Shown piece by piece: positions 9,007 to 16,341 of a stretch of DNA of 64,000 bases. This stretch comes from Streptomyces ficellus (GTDB taxonomy: Bacteria > Actinomycetota > Actinomycetes > Streptomycetales > Streptomycetaceae): assembly GCF_009739905.1 (NCBI RefSeq), contig NZ_CP034279.1, positions 3,534,001 to 3,598,000 of the forward strand. The letters are read 5' to 3'. Numbering within the stretch: the stretch's first letter is position 1; each line of letters opens with the position of its first letter. The notes beneath the pieces are model-generated. The model had not been told where the DNA came from and ran no database searches. It saw nothing but the letters and a program-made list of their open reading frames with translations. The translations under genes and the position numbers were made by a program.

Positions 9007-9465
9007 CTATTTGGCAACGGGGCTGTCGGAGCAGCCCGCGTAGCTCTGGGTGCAGTCGGCTGCGCCGTTGATCGGCCAGAACTCCGGGTCCACGTCGAAG
9101 CCGGCCGATCGGATCACCTCGGTCGTCCGACGCATCGCGGCCCGGCCCTCGGCGGGGTCGTGGCCGTTGTTGCGGTCGGGGACGTGGTGGATGAATCCGC
9201 CGCCGAGCGCGTCGCAGACCCTGGCGTAGTCCTTGGTGTGGAGCACGAGTGCGTGCCAGAAGAGGTCCACGCGAAGGCTGGGCGTGGCCCTCTCCGTGGT
9301 GTTCGCGGCGACGGCGAGGAAGGCCGCCACCTGGTTGACGCCGCGCTGGCCCTGGTCGTCGGTCATCTCCGGCCAGGAGTCCTCGCGGACCATGGTGATG
9401 AGGTCGGCCCTCAGCTCCGGGGTGATGAGGTCGTACACGGTCTTCGTCGTGTCGGTGATCGTCAC
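9007..9465 (-). CDS. DxxWH/FIHH protein with Cys-containing C-terminal tail
   Basis: This protein of about 152 aa has no named function. It has a helical N-terminal part, a conserved-looking block DLFWHALVLHTKDYARVCDALGGG then FIHHVPD, and a C-terminal tail ADCTQSYAGCSDSPVAK. The WH, HT and HH residues suggest metal binding, and the block recalls the N-terminal region of glycine-rich-domain (GRDP-like) proteins. The GTG at 9465 is preferred: GGAAGG lies seven bases upstream and the GTG overlaps the TGA of the restored upstream small gene (GTGA), implying translational coupling. An in-frame ATG at 9504 would run back through that small gene. Confidence 0.6.
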   Translation of the reverse strand: MTITDTTKTVYDLITPELRADLITMVREDSWPEMTDDQGQRGVNQVAAFLAVAANTTERATPSLRVDLFWHALVLHTKDYARVCDALGGGFIHHVPDRNNGHDPAEGRAAMRRTTEVIRSAGFDVDPEFWPINGAADCTQSYAGCSDSPVAK

Positions 9466-9631
9466 GTCTGTGCCTTCCTGGTCTGTGAGGAACATCGGGG
9501 GCACTTGCAGGGGGGGGCCAGGCGGAGGAGGCCATGGGGGTCAACGGCTTCTCGGCGCTGCTGCTGGGGTAGATCACCTCAGAGCCGAACGTCTGGCCGG
9601 AGTCGCGAGACACCCGCACGGTCATGGTCAT
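9462..9631 (-). pseudogene. small Cys-rich protein gene, frameshifted at a C8 tract
   Basis: ATG 9631 with GGAAGG seven bases upstream opens MTMTVRVSRDSGQTFGSEVIYP...SSAWPP. At a run of eight C (plus-strand G8, around 9510-9517) the frame leaves Cys codons. If the run were six or nine bases, the protein would continue WPP(P)CKCPRCSSQTRKAQT and stop at TGA 9464-9462. That TGA overlaps the GTG of the next gene. The restored product is about 55 aa with a CxCxxC motif. The shift may be a sequencing error, a real mutation or slippage-based switching. The function is unknown. Confidence 0.55.
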
Positions 9632-9720
9632 CGTTGGCCTTCCGCTTGCCCGGTCCGGTTGGTGAAGCGATGTTCCCGCCGCCGGTCGGTCGGAACGACG
9701 ACGCTTCGGGCGTCGCCTGG

Positions 9721-9773
9721 GCGTCACTCAGTGGGGTGTCAATGACGCCCTCCAGGGCGTCAAACCGGTGTCA
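9721..9773. promoter_or_regulatory. candidate operator of the XRE regulator
   Basis: TGACGCCC-TCCA-GGGCGTCA (9743-9762) is a perfect 8-bp inverted repeat. Around it the half-site GYGTCA occurs four times (9721, 9736, 9757, 9768). The region lies between the divergent small Cys-rich gene and the XRE gene and overlaps the presumed XRE promoter. Autoregulation is inferred. Confidence 0.55.
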
Positions 9774-9791
9774 TTGCATGGCTGTTCGGTC

Positions 9792-9797
9792 TAGCTT
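9792..9797 (+). promoter_or_regulatory. putative -10 box, leaderless XRE transcript
   Basis: TAGCTT fits TANNNT and ends seven bases before ATG 9805, with no ribosome site present. GTGTCA at 9768-9773 is 18 bases upstream and could act as the -35 element. Confidence 0.4.
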
Positions 9798-9804
9798 TGA
9801 CGTC

Positions 9805-10584
9805 ATGACGACGACCGCCGTGGTGCCGAATGATGTGCTGCGGGCCGTGCGTATCGGCCTGCGCTTAAGCCAAGACGACTTCGCCAAGGCGCTCCGCCGG
9901 GCAGGTGCGGAACTGGGGGAGCCGAACGAGGCTTCCAAGCGGCTGGTGCAGCGCTGGGAGTCCGGCACGAGCAAGACGCCTCGGGGCGTTTACGCCAGGG
10001 CCTTAGAACGGGTCACTGGGCGTCCGGTCGAGGCACTGGGGTTCGCCCTGCCGGTGCCGACGGCACGAGTCCACGCAGACGGGAAGGGAGGGCATGACAT
10101 GGAGACCGGCACAACCGGTGTCGCGTCTGCCTCTGTAGGCGCGCAGCCCACCGCGCAGACGGGTGAGGAGACGTTTTCGGGAGTGTGGCTCAGCCGCTAC
10201 GAGTTCTTCTCTTCGAGCCGGGGCGACTCGTACGAGGGCAAGCACTACGTAGTGATCGTCCAGCACGGGAACCGGCTGACCGTTCAGAGTCTGCCCGGGG
10301 CGAGCAGCAACCCTGACAGCCCGCTCACGCTGGATCTCACTGTCGATCGCAACGTGGTCACGGGTACGTGGGTCGAGCAGACTGCCGCAGACGGCTACTA
10401 CAACGGGGCCCGCTACCACGGGGCCATCCAACTCCTGGTCGAGCCGACCGGACGGCGCATGGCCGGAAAGTGGGTCGGCTTCGGCAAGGACTTCGACGTG
10501 AATACCGGCCCCTGGGAACTGCGGCTGGTGGACCGGTCCACGAGCAAGGCGACGCTGGAGAGGTACAGCCAGCCGCCGGAGTGA
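9805..10584 (+). CDS. XRE-family regulator with lipocalin-like C-terminal domain
   Basis: This 259-aa protein has residues ~5-75 as an HTH_XRE-type DNA-binding domain (LRAVRIGLRLSQDDFAKALRR ... RWESG..KTPR). After a flexible linker, residues ~120-250 form a beta-rich domain rich in W/Y/G (SGVWLSRYEF, HYVVIVQHGNRLTV, GKWVGFGKDF) that resembles lipocalin-like ligand sensors. Codons 21 (9865-9867) and 67 (10003-10005) are TTA, so translation would depend on the rare bldA tRNA-Leu in Streptomyces. It is divergent from the Cys-rich/FIHH/methyltransferase cassette and is its likely regulator. A hairpin terminator follows the stop. An ATG at 9778 is an alternative start. Confidence 0.8.
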   Translation: MTTTAVVPNDVLRAVRIGLRLSQDDFAKALRRAGAELGEPNEASKRLVQRWESGTSKTPRGVYARALERVTGRPVEALGFALPVPTARVHADGKGGHDMETGTTGVASASVGAQPTAQTGEETFSGVWLSRYEFFSSSRGDSYEGKHYVVIVQHGNRLTVQSLPGASSNPDSPLTLDLTVDRNVVTGTWVEQTAADGYYNGARYHGAIQLLVEPTGRRMAGKWVGFGKDFDVNTGPWELRLVDRSTSKATLERYSQPPE

Positions 10585-10609
10585 CATCCGACGGGGCACC
10601 TGATGGGGC

Positions 10610-10634
10610 GAAGACCCCACGGGGTGGGGCCTTC
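10610..10634 (+). terminator. stem-loop terminator after XRE gene
   Basis: GAAGACCCCAC (10610-10620) pairs with GTGGGGCCTTC (10624-10634) with one mismatch and a GGG loop, 26 bases after the stop codon. Confidence 0.7.
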
Positions 10635-10899
10635 GGCGGGCTTTGCAGGGCGTTAACTGTGCCGCTCTCGCGCCTTCGGCAGTCGATATGCGCTGGTCAG
10701 AGCCCACGATGGGCCCGAAAATCGGGGTCACACCCAGCGTGCGCGTTCCGAGCTGCGGCCGGGGTCGGGATGGTGATCACAGCGCAACTTCGCGCCGACC
10801 CTCGGGCTGCCCCAGTGACGAAGTGACGGAATGACGTTTAGTTCTATTCCATCCATAGAGACTCAGAACATCTCTTAAGGAGGTAGTGGACTTCGACCG
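10635..10899. other. gene-poor stretch inside the island
   Basis: No convincing gene is seen between the XRE terminator and the recombinase end. It contains the left arm of a 22-bp inverted repeat (10815-10836), an unusually AT-rich segment (about 10836-10885) and an AAGGAGG followed by GTG at 10886. That reading frame is antisense to the recombinase. Confidence 0.5.
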
Positions 10900-10919
10900 T
10901 CATTCCGTCACTTCGTCAC
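10815..10919. repeat. 22-bp perfect inverted repeat at the 3' end of the recombinase gene
   Basis: 10815-10836 and 10898-10919 are perfect reverse complements separated by 61 bases. The right arm encodes the last residues (DEVTE) and TGA of the recombinase. The left arm carries the same sequence inverted. It could be a long-loop terminator or a scar of an inverted duplication. Confidence 0.85.
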
Positions 10920-12276
10920 CCGCCGACTCCGCCCCAGCACCGTCTCTCGTCGCCCAGACGATCCGGCAGCGCTCGTCACCGTCGAACCTCACGCCCACCC
11001 TGCCTCGCCGGACTTCCACTCGATCGATTGCGAGGCCAAGGCGTCCACGTCTTCCGGCCGCATCATCGGCTTCCCAAGCTTCACGAAGCAGACCCGCATC
11101 CAGGAGAGGAGAGATGTCCACGGAAGGAGTCGGCATCCGCAGTAGATCTGCGCGCAGCCCCTCGATCCGGTTACGAAGTCGTCCTGCGAGCCGGTTGTAC
11201 CGGTCGATCGCGTCTGCGCCGGTGAACTCGCCGCGGACGTACCTGGCCTCCTCCAGGTCCGCCAGGCGGGCCCCCTCGTCCGCGATCTCCGCCTCGATCG
11301 CGTCCCTCTTCGCGAAGACCTCCGGGTCCTCCCTCTGCACCCAGCGGTCGGCGATCACGGCGAGCAGCGGGTCCCGGGGCTCCAGGGATGGCAGGCGGGA
11401 GAGAAACGCCCGGGTCACGTAGTCGTCGATGCTCTCCACCCGAGCCGATACGCCGGAGCATCCTCGCCCCATCCGGTGGCTGGAGCACTGGTACGACGTG
11501 CCGGCCTTGCTCATCCGGGCCCCGCAGAGCCCACAACGCGCTATCCCGGTGAGCAGAGACTTCCCCTGCTTGTGACCGTGCCGCTTCCCCGCCAGGGGGA
11601 ACGTGCGCGCTTCGAGCTGGCGGAGGATGAGTTCGCGCTCCCCGAGCGTGATGATGCCCTCGCCGATGCTCACGGTCTCCAGCGTCTCCGGGTCCCGGTA
11701 GGGGGAGACCCGGTCCATGTACTTCCGCGTCCCGTCCGGCTGCTCCTCATACTCGGTCTGCGGCATGAGACCGGCGAAGGCCGGTGAGCGGAGGAGTTGC
11801 ATGACGCTGGACGAGTTCCACTCGCCTCCACGAGCGGACTCCACCCCGTGCTCGTTCAGCAGCCGGGCGATGTGGACGAGGGCCTTCCCGGACAGCGCCT
11901 CGTCGGCGATCAGGCGAGCGTAGACGGCGGTCTCGGGGTCGTGGACGAGCTTCTTCGCCTCCGGGTCCACCAGCAGCCCGTAAGGCGGCTGGCCGCCGAT
12001 CCACTGGCCCCGCTGGCGTAGGTACTGCTTGGCGTTGCCGACGCGCATCCCAAGGTTGCGCGACTCGTTGCGCGCCAGTTCCGCCAGCATCGCGATGGTG
12101 ACCCGGGCGCTGTCGTTCCTCGTGTCGAGGCCGTCCATGACGGAGACCAGCCGTCCGCCGACCCGCCCTATGTCGTCCAGCGCCTTGCCGACCTCGCCGA
12201 TGCCCTTGCGGGACAGGCGGTCGAGCTTCCAGACGATCAGAACGCCCACGTTCTTGTAGCCGGAACGTCCACGGTC
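10900..12276 (-). pseudogene. large serine recombinase (integrase), 5'-truncated
   Basis: About 450 codons of a large serine recombinase. Present are the end of the catalytic domain (VLIVWKLDRLSRKG, then ARVTIAMLAELARNES), the recombinase domain (GQPPYGLL ... LLRSPAFAGLM), the zinc-ribbon domain (CGLCGARMS ... CSSHRMGRGC) and a coiled-coil region. The N-terminal ~60 residues with the nucleophilic Ser are missing. Upstream in frame only DRGRSGYKN (12276-12250) is recognisable before the sequence becomes the stress-protein gene, and the usual stretch between SGYKNV and VLIV also appears deleted. It should be catalytically dead. It marks the island as a decayed integrative element. Confidence 0.85.
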
Positions 12277-12277
12277 G

Positions 12278-12706
12278 ATGTGGGTGGTCCGCGAGGGCCC
12301 GGCCGGCGGCGGACCGATCGCGCTGGCCGTCGACGGTTCCCCCGCCGGGGAGAAGGCGATCGAGTTCGCCTTCGCCGAGGCGGCGCTCCACGGGGGCGAG
12401 ATCCTCGCCGTGCACGCGTGGCGCCCGGATTACGCGCCGCCCGGTGCGAGCCCGGAGAGCGCGGAGCGTCTGCTGGCACAGGCACTCGCCGGCCGGGCCG
12501 AGAGGTATCCCGACGTCCGGGTCAGACACGAGGTGCTGAGCGGCGAACCGCGTGAGGCACTGATCGAGACCAGCAGGACGACCCGGCTCATGGTCGTCGG
12601 ATCCCGGGGACGCGGCGGCTTCACCGGGCTGCTCCTGGGGTCGGTCAGCCAGGCCCTGCTGCACCACGGGCACTGCTCGGTCACCGTCGTGGGCGGCAAG
12701 GCGTGA
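12278..12706 (+). pseudogene. universal stress protein, N-terminal domain lost
   Basis: 142 codons encode one UspA domain: ALAVDGSPAGEKAIEFAF..AALHGG at the start and the ATP-binding GSRGRGGFTGLLLGSVSQALL..GHCSVTVV at the end. The segment before it (WVVREGPAGGG) looks like the end of a first Usp domain joined to the second, so the gene probably lost its N-terminal domain. An in-frame TAG lies just upstream. The truncated end abuts the truncated serine recombinase within about 30 bases, so one deletion probably cut both. ATG 12278 could still allow a single-domain product. Confidence 0.75.
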
Positions 12707-12787
12707 CCGGACCCGCGGCGGGCTGAGGCGAGCGTCGGTCTCGCTGCCGAAACCTCCACGTCGAATCGGCCGGCCCGCCCTGGCCGG

Positions 12788-13414
12788 TCAACCCTGTGCG
12801 TGCTCCACGCGCGGCAGCACCGTGCGCGGGTCACCGCCCGCGAACCACACCCCGATCGCGAACGCCGCGGTGGCCTCCACGTAACCGGCCCGGTCCAGGC
12901 CGCCCGCGTCCAGCGGGATGGCGCCCACGTCCGTCACCAGCGCGCGTACCACGTCCAGGGCACCGGCGTCGTCCCCGCACAGCGGCACCGCCAGGCCGCC
13001 GGGGCAGTTGGCCCACACCTCGGCGGCGCACACGTTGAACGCCTTGACCACGTGCGCGCCCGGCACGGCGGCGGCGATCCGGCGAGCCGCGGAGGGGCCG
13101 CCGTCGGTGGTGAGCATCAGCCCGCCCGGGCCCGCCGCGACCGGGTTCGAGCAGTCGATCACGGCCCGCCCCGCGAGCGCGCCGGCCAGTGGCGCGACCA
13201 CGTCGAGCGTCGCGGTGTGGAGAAGCGCGGCGAGCACCGCGTCCCCGTGTGCGGCGGCCTCGGCGAACGTGCCCGCGCGGGCCCCGATCCGGGCGGCGGC
13301 GGCCGTCACCCTGTCCGCGTCGCGCGCCGCGACCACGATGTCGTGCCCGGCCCGTGCCCAGCCCGCTCCGAGGGCCTCGGCCATGGCTCCCGCACCCAAG
13401 ATTCCGATCCGCAT
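12788..13414 (-). CDS. NADPH-dependent F420 reductase-like oxidoreductase
   Basis: This 208-aa Rossmann protein begins MRIGILGAGAMAEALGAGWARAGHDI (GxGxxA) and continues with VVAARDADRV for NADP(H) discrimination. DCSNPV, VKAFN and CGDD follow in the order seen in F420:NADPH oxidoreductase-like proteins (NAD-binding domain F420 family). It may reduce a cofactor or small carbonyl. The exact substrate is unknown. It is divergent from an HxlR regulator with a palindrome between, the usual pairing of HxlR with its target oxidoreductase. Confidence 0.85.
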   Translation of the reverse strand: MRIGILGAGAMAEALGAGWARAGHDIVVAARDADRVTAAAARIGARAGTFAEAAAHGDAVLAALLHTATLDVVAPLAGALAGRAVIDCSNPVAAGPGGLMLTTDGGPSAARRIAAAVPGAHVVKAFNVCAAEVWANCPGGLAVPLCGDDAGALDVVRALVTDVGAIPLDAGGLDRAGYVEATAAFAIGVWFAGGDPRTVLPRVEHAQG

Positions 13415-13470
13415 CTCGATCCCCCTTGATTGACCTGCCGGTTCGTTCGCACGAATCTAGGCCGGGCGAC

Positions 13471-13488
13471 GGGAACCATTCGGTTCCC
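13471..13488. promoter_or_regulatory. HxlR operator candidate
   Basis: GGGAACC-ATTC-GGTTCCC is a perfect 7-bp inverted repeat in the 85-base gap between the divergent oxidoreductase and HxlR genes, 11 bases before the HxlR start. Its placement suggests control of both. Confidence 0.55.
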
Positions 13489-13499
13489 ATCGGGGGCCC

Positions 13500-13901
13500 A
13501 TGATCGGTGGAGTGATGGGGAGCGACGGCGATTACGGCGATTACGGCGAGTACCTGGCGGACTGTCCGGCGCGGGTGGGCTTCGACCTGTTGAGCCACCG
13601 GTGGAACAGCGTGGTCGTGTTCGCCCTCGCGGACGGCCCGGTGCGTCCCGGTCGGTTGCGCACGGTCATCGGCGGCATCAGCGCCAAGGTGCTCAACGAG
13701 ACGCTGCGCCGACTGGAGTACGACGGGCTGGTCGCACGGCGGGCCCATGCGGAGGCGCCCCCGCGCGTCGAGTACGAGCTGACCGACCTGGGCCGCAGCT
13801 TCCTGGTCCCGATCCGCGCGCTGGGCACGTGGTCGGCGGAACACGGCCATCGCGTCCTGGAGGCCCAGGACCGCGCCGACGAGGCGTCGGCCACGGCGTA
13901 G
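13500..13901 (+). CDS. HxlR family transcriptional regulator
   Basis: This 133-aa protein has the single winged-helix HxlR domain: CPARVGFDLLSHRWNSVVVFAL, LRTVIGGISAKVLNETLRRLEYDGLVARR and VEYELTDLGRSFL. The first block has the typical Cys of redox-responding HxlR/DUF24 proteins (CPAR). The start may be ATG 13500 or ATG 13515. The latter removes a short MIGGV leader. It likely controls the divergent F420-reductase-like gene and itself through the 13471-13488 palindrome. Confidence 0.88.
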   Translation: MIGGVMGSDGDYGDYGEYLADCPARVGFDLLSHRWNSVVVFALADGPVRPGRLRTVIGGISAKVLNETLRRLEYDGLVARRAHAEAPPRVEYELTDLGRSFLVPIRALGTWSAEHGHRVLEAQDRADEASATA

Positions 13902-13953
13902 CCATCCGGGTGCCGCGAGGGGGCTGTACGGCCCGGGCGGGTAGGCATCCGGC

Positions 13954-14439
13954 ATGAAATACCTGGTGCGCGACAAGATCTTCGCGATCGGTGACGACTA
14001 CTGGATCGAGGACGAGAACGGCCGGCAGGCGTTCCTCGTCGACGGCAAGGCGCTGCGGCTGCGCGACACCCTGGAGCTGAAGGACCCGGCGGGGCGGGTG
14101 CTGGTGACGCTGCGGGCGAAGGTGCTGAGCCTGCGCGGGGCGATGACCGTGGAGCGGGACGGGGAGGTGCTCGCCACGGTCAGCCGCAAGCGGCTGTCGC
14201 TGCTGCGCAACCACTACCGCGTGGCCCTGGCCGAGGGGCCGGACCTCGATGTGAGCGGGCGGATCCTCGACCGCGAGTTCGGCATCGAGCGGGACGGGAA
14301 GGCGCTGGCCCGGGTGTCCCGCAAGTGGTTCCGGGTGCGGGACACGTACGCGGTCGACGTCGTCGACGAGGGCGTGGCCGACACGGCACTGCTGATCGCG
14401 GTGACGGTGTGCGTGATCCGGATGGCGGAGAAGGACTGA
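13954..14439 (+). CDS. LURP-one-related (LOR/scramblase-like) protein
   Basis: This 161-aa protein has the Tubby-like beta-barrel pattern of the LURP-one-related family: KYLVRDKIFAIGDDYWIEDENG, ALRLRDTLELKDPAGRVL, LRGAMTVERDGEVLATV and FGIERDGKALARVSRKWF. A final hydrophobic helix (ADTALLIAVTVCVIRM) follows, corresponding to the central helix that fills the barrel in Tubby/scramblase folds. The function in bacteria is unknown. No ribosome site is obvious upstream. It sits between HxlR and a convergent nitrilase gene. Confidence 0.85.
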   Translation: MKYLVRDKIFAIGDDYWIEDENGRQAFLVDGKALRLRDTLELKDPAGRVLVTLRAKVLSLRGAMTVERDGEVLATVSRKRLSLLRNHYRVALAEGPDLDVSGRILDREFGIERDGKALARVSRKWFRVRDTYAVDVVDEGVADTALLIAVTVCVIRMAEKD

Positions 14440-14491
14440 CCCGGGCGGGCTCCGCGCGGGCGGGCCCTGCGTCCGCCGGCGGGTGATCCGA

Positions 14492-15292
14492 TCAGGCCCC
14501 GCCCGGGCGGGGGAGGCCCAGGAGGCGGTCCTTGAGGGCGGGGAACCGGTCGCGGGTGGTGGCGACGAGGGCCGGGTCGAGTTCGACCGTGAGGGTCTCC
14601 TCCGCGTCGCCCGCCTCCGCGAGGACCTCGCCCCAGGGGTCGACGACGATGCTGTGCCCGGCCTGGGGGACGCCCGCGTGGGTGCCCGCGGTGCCGCAGG
14701 CGAGGACGTACGCCTGGTTCTCGACCGCGCGGGCGCGGGCCAGCAGCGTCCAGTGTTCGCGGCGGCGCGCGGGCCAGCCGGCGGGGACGGCGAAGGCGAG
14801 GGCGCCGGCGTCGACCAGGCCGCGGAACAGCTCGGGGAAGCGGAGGTCGTAGCAGGTGGCGACGCCGAGGGGCAGGCCCGGCACGGGGACGGTCACGAGG
14901 GTGTCGCCCGCGCCCATCATCACGGCCTCGCCCTGGTCGAAGCCGAAGCGGTGGATCTTGCGGTACGAGGAGACGAGGTCGCCGGACGGGGAGAAGACGA
15001 GGGAGGTGTTGTAGAGGGAGCCGTCGGGCGCGCGTTCCACGATGGACCCGGCGTGCAGCCACACGGCCGCGGCGGCGGCCGCCTTCGCCATCGCCTCGTG
15101 CGTCGGGCCGGCCAGCGGCTCGGCCTCGGCCTCGAACGACTCGTACGCGAACGCCCCCACCGGCCACAGTTCCGGGAGGACCACCAGCTCGGCGACCCCA
15201 CGCTGTTCGGCCACCAGGGAACTGACGCGGTCCCGGCGGGTGTTCGGCGTTTCGTCCGGGTCTACTGCGATCTGGAGCAACGAGGCGCGCAC
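14492..15292 (-). CDS. carbon-nitrogen hydrolase (nitrilase superfamily)
   Basis: This 266-aa cytosolic amidohydrolase has the full Glu-Lys-Cys triad: E41 in VVLPELWP, K112 in SSYRKIHRFG and C147 in GVATCYDLRFPEL. The size and the ATCYDLRFPEL context match omega-amidase/Nit-type enzymes that hydrolyse small amides such as deaminated glutathione or alpha-ketoglutaramate. The precise substrate is inferred only at class level. It is convergent with the LURP-one gene and divergent from the next gene with about 170 bases between them. Confidence 0.88.
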   Translation of the reverse strand: MRASLLQIAVDPDETPNTRRDRVSSLVAEQRGVAELVVLPELWPVGAFAYESFEAEAEPLAGPTHEAMAKAAAAAAVWLHAGSIVERAPDGSLYNTSLVFSPSGDLVSSYRKIHRFGFDQGEAVMMGAGDTLVTVPVPGLPLGVATCYDLRFPELFRGLVDAGALAFAVPAGWPARRREHWTLLARARAVENQAYVLACGTAGTHAGVPQAGHSIVVDPWGEVLAEAGDAEETLTVELDPALVATTRDRFPALKDRLLGLPRPGGA

Positions 15293-15460
15293 GCTACCAC
15301 CGTCCTGGCATTCGAGCCGTCAACACGGGCCCTACGATCGTCACACGAAAGCACTGCCGGGGTGCCTGCGTCCAGCGTACTGTTTCTCCCCGGGGGCCAC
15401 CCCCGGACCCCCGGCAGCTGCCACAGCTTCAGCCCGCGTACGAACCGCCCGAGGGGTCAC

Positions 15461-16285
15461 GTGACCGTCCATCCCAGCCTCCAGCCCTACGCCGACGCCT
15501 GGACCCACTCCATCGAAGCGATATCCGAGCTGGTGCAGCCACTGGTCGAGGGTGAGTGGAATCGAGCCACTCCCTGCCCCGGCTGGTCGGTGCGCGACAT
15601 CGTGTCGCACATCATCGGTATGGAGTGCGAGATGCTGGGCGACCCGCGGCCGATCCACTCGCTGCCGCGCGATCTCTACCACGTGCGCAGTGACTTCGCG
15701 CGCTACATGGAGATGCAGGTCGACGTGCGCCGGCACCACACCGGGCCGGAGATGACCGCGGAGCTCGAGTACACGCTCATCCGCCGCGCCCGCCAGCTGC
15801 GCAACGAGAACCGCTCCCCCGACACCCTGATCCGCGCCCCTCTCGGCGCCGAGCAGTCCCTCGAACTGGCCTACCGGATGCGGGCCTTCGACGTCTGGTG
15901 CCACGAGCAGGACCTCCGTACGGCGCTGGGCCGGCCGGGCAACCTGGACTCCCCGGGCGCGTACGTCGCCCGCGACAACCTCCTGACCGTCCTGCCGAGG
16001 GTCGTCGCCAAGGACGCGGGCGCGCCGCCGAACACGGCGGTCGTCTTCGACGTGCACGGCCCCGTGGAGTTCCTCCGGACGGTGCGGGTGGACGCGGAGG
16101 GCCGTGGCTCCATCGACGGGGCGCCGTCGCTGGGACCGGCGGCTACCATCGCGATGGACTGGGAGACGTACGTGCGCCTCGCCTGCGGGCGGGTGCGGCC
16201 CGCGGCCGTCGCCGGCCAGGTCAAGGTGGAGGGCGACGCGGAGCTGGCGGCCGCGATCCTCGGCGCCTTCGCGGTCACCCCGTAG
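15461..16285 (+). CDS. maleylpyruvate isomerase N-terminal/DinB-like protein
   Basis: This protein of about 274 aa has the four-helix DinB-like fold of mycothiol-dependent maleylpyruvate isomerase N-terminal domains: ATPCPGWSVRDIVSHIIGMECEML near residues 35-60 and RMRAFDVWCHEQDLRTALGRPG near 150. The conserved His residues would bind a divalent metal. The C-terminal part carries the SCP2-like region of TIGR03083 proteins. The GTG at 15461 follows GAGGGG by four bases and starts TVHPSLQPYADAW. The upstream open frame is unsupported. The role is likely mycothiol-dependent transfer, with unknown substrate. A tandem repeat includes the stop codon. Confidence 0.8.
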   Translation: MTVHPSLQPYADAWTHSIEAISELVQPLVEGEWNRATPCPGWSVRDIVSHIIGMECEMLGDPRPIHSLPRDLYHVRSDFARYMEMQVDVRRHHTGPEMTAELEYTLIRRARQLRNENRSPDTLIRAPLGAEQSLELAYRMRAFDVWCHEQDLRTALGRPGNLDSPGAYVARDNLLTVLPRVVAKDAGAPPNTAVVFDVHGPVEFLRTVRVDAEGRGSIDGAPSLGPAATIAMDWETYVRLACGRVRPAAVAGQVKVEGDAELAAAILGAFAVTP

Positions 16286-16318
16286 GGCGCCGGCCACCCG
16301 TAGAGGCGCCGGCCACCC
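16282..16318. repeat. 18/19-bp tandem duplication spanning a stop codon
   Basis: 16282-16299 and 16300-16318 repeat GTAG(A)GGCGCCGGCCACCC, differing by one inserted A. The first copy contains the TAG of the preceding gene, and a third partial copy (GTAGGG) follows. Confidence 0.8.
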
Positions 16319-16341
16319 GTAGGGCTCGCGGGGAGCCGCCG

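Noticed and set aside
8936..9727. N-terminal extension of the methyltransferase frame
   Set aside because: It reads His/Arg/Pro-rich nonsense across the FIHH protein and the small Cys-rich gene. A methyltransferase core starts just after GTG 8935.
10815..10919. Insertion-sequence terminal inverted repeats
   Set aside because: Only 61 bases lie between the arms, no transposase fits and one arm is coding sequence of the recombinase.
10886..11422. Plus-strand frame behind a perfect AAGGAGG
   Set aside because: Ribosome-site spacing to GTG is only two bases, the product is Arg/Ser-rich without any domain and it is fully antisense to the recombinase.
15456..15467. GGTCACGTGACC as a parS site
   Set aside because: It is palindromic but lacks the GTTT/AAAC ends. 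It overlaps the ribosome-site/start of the isomerase-like gene.
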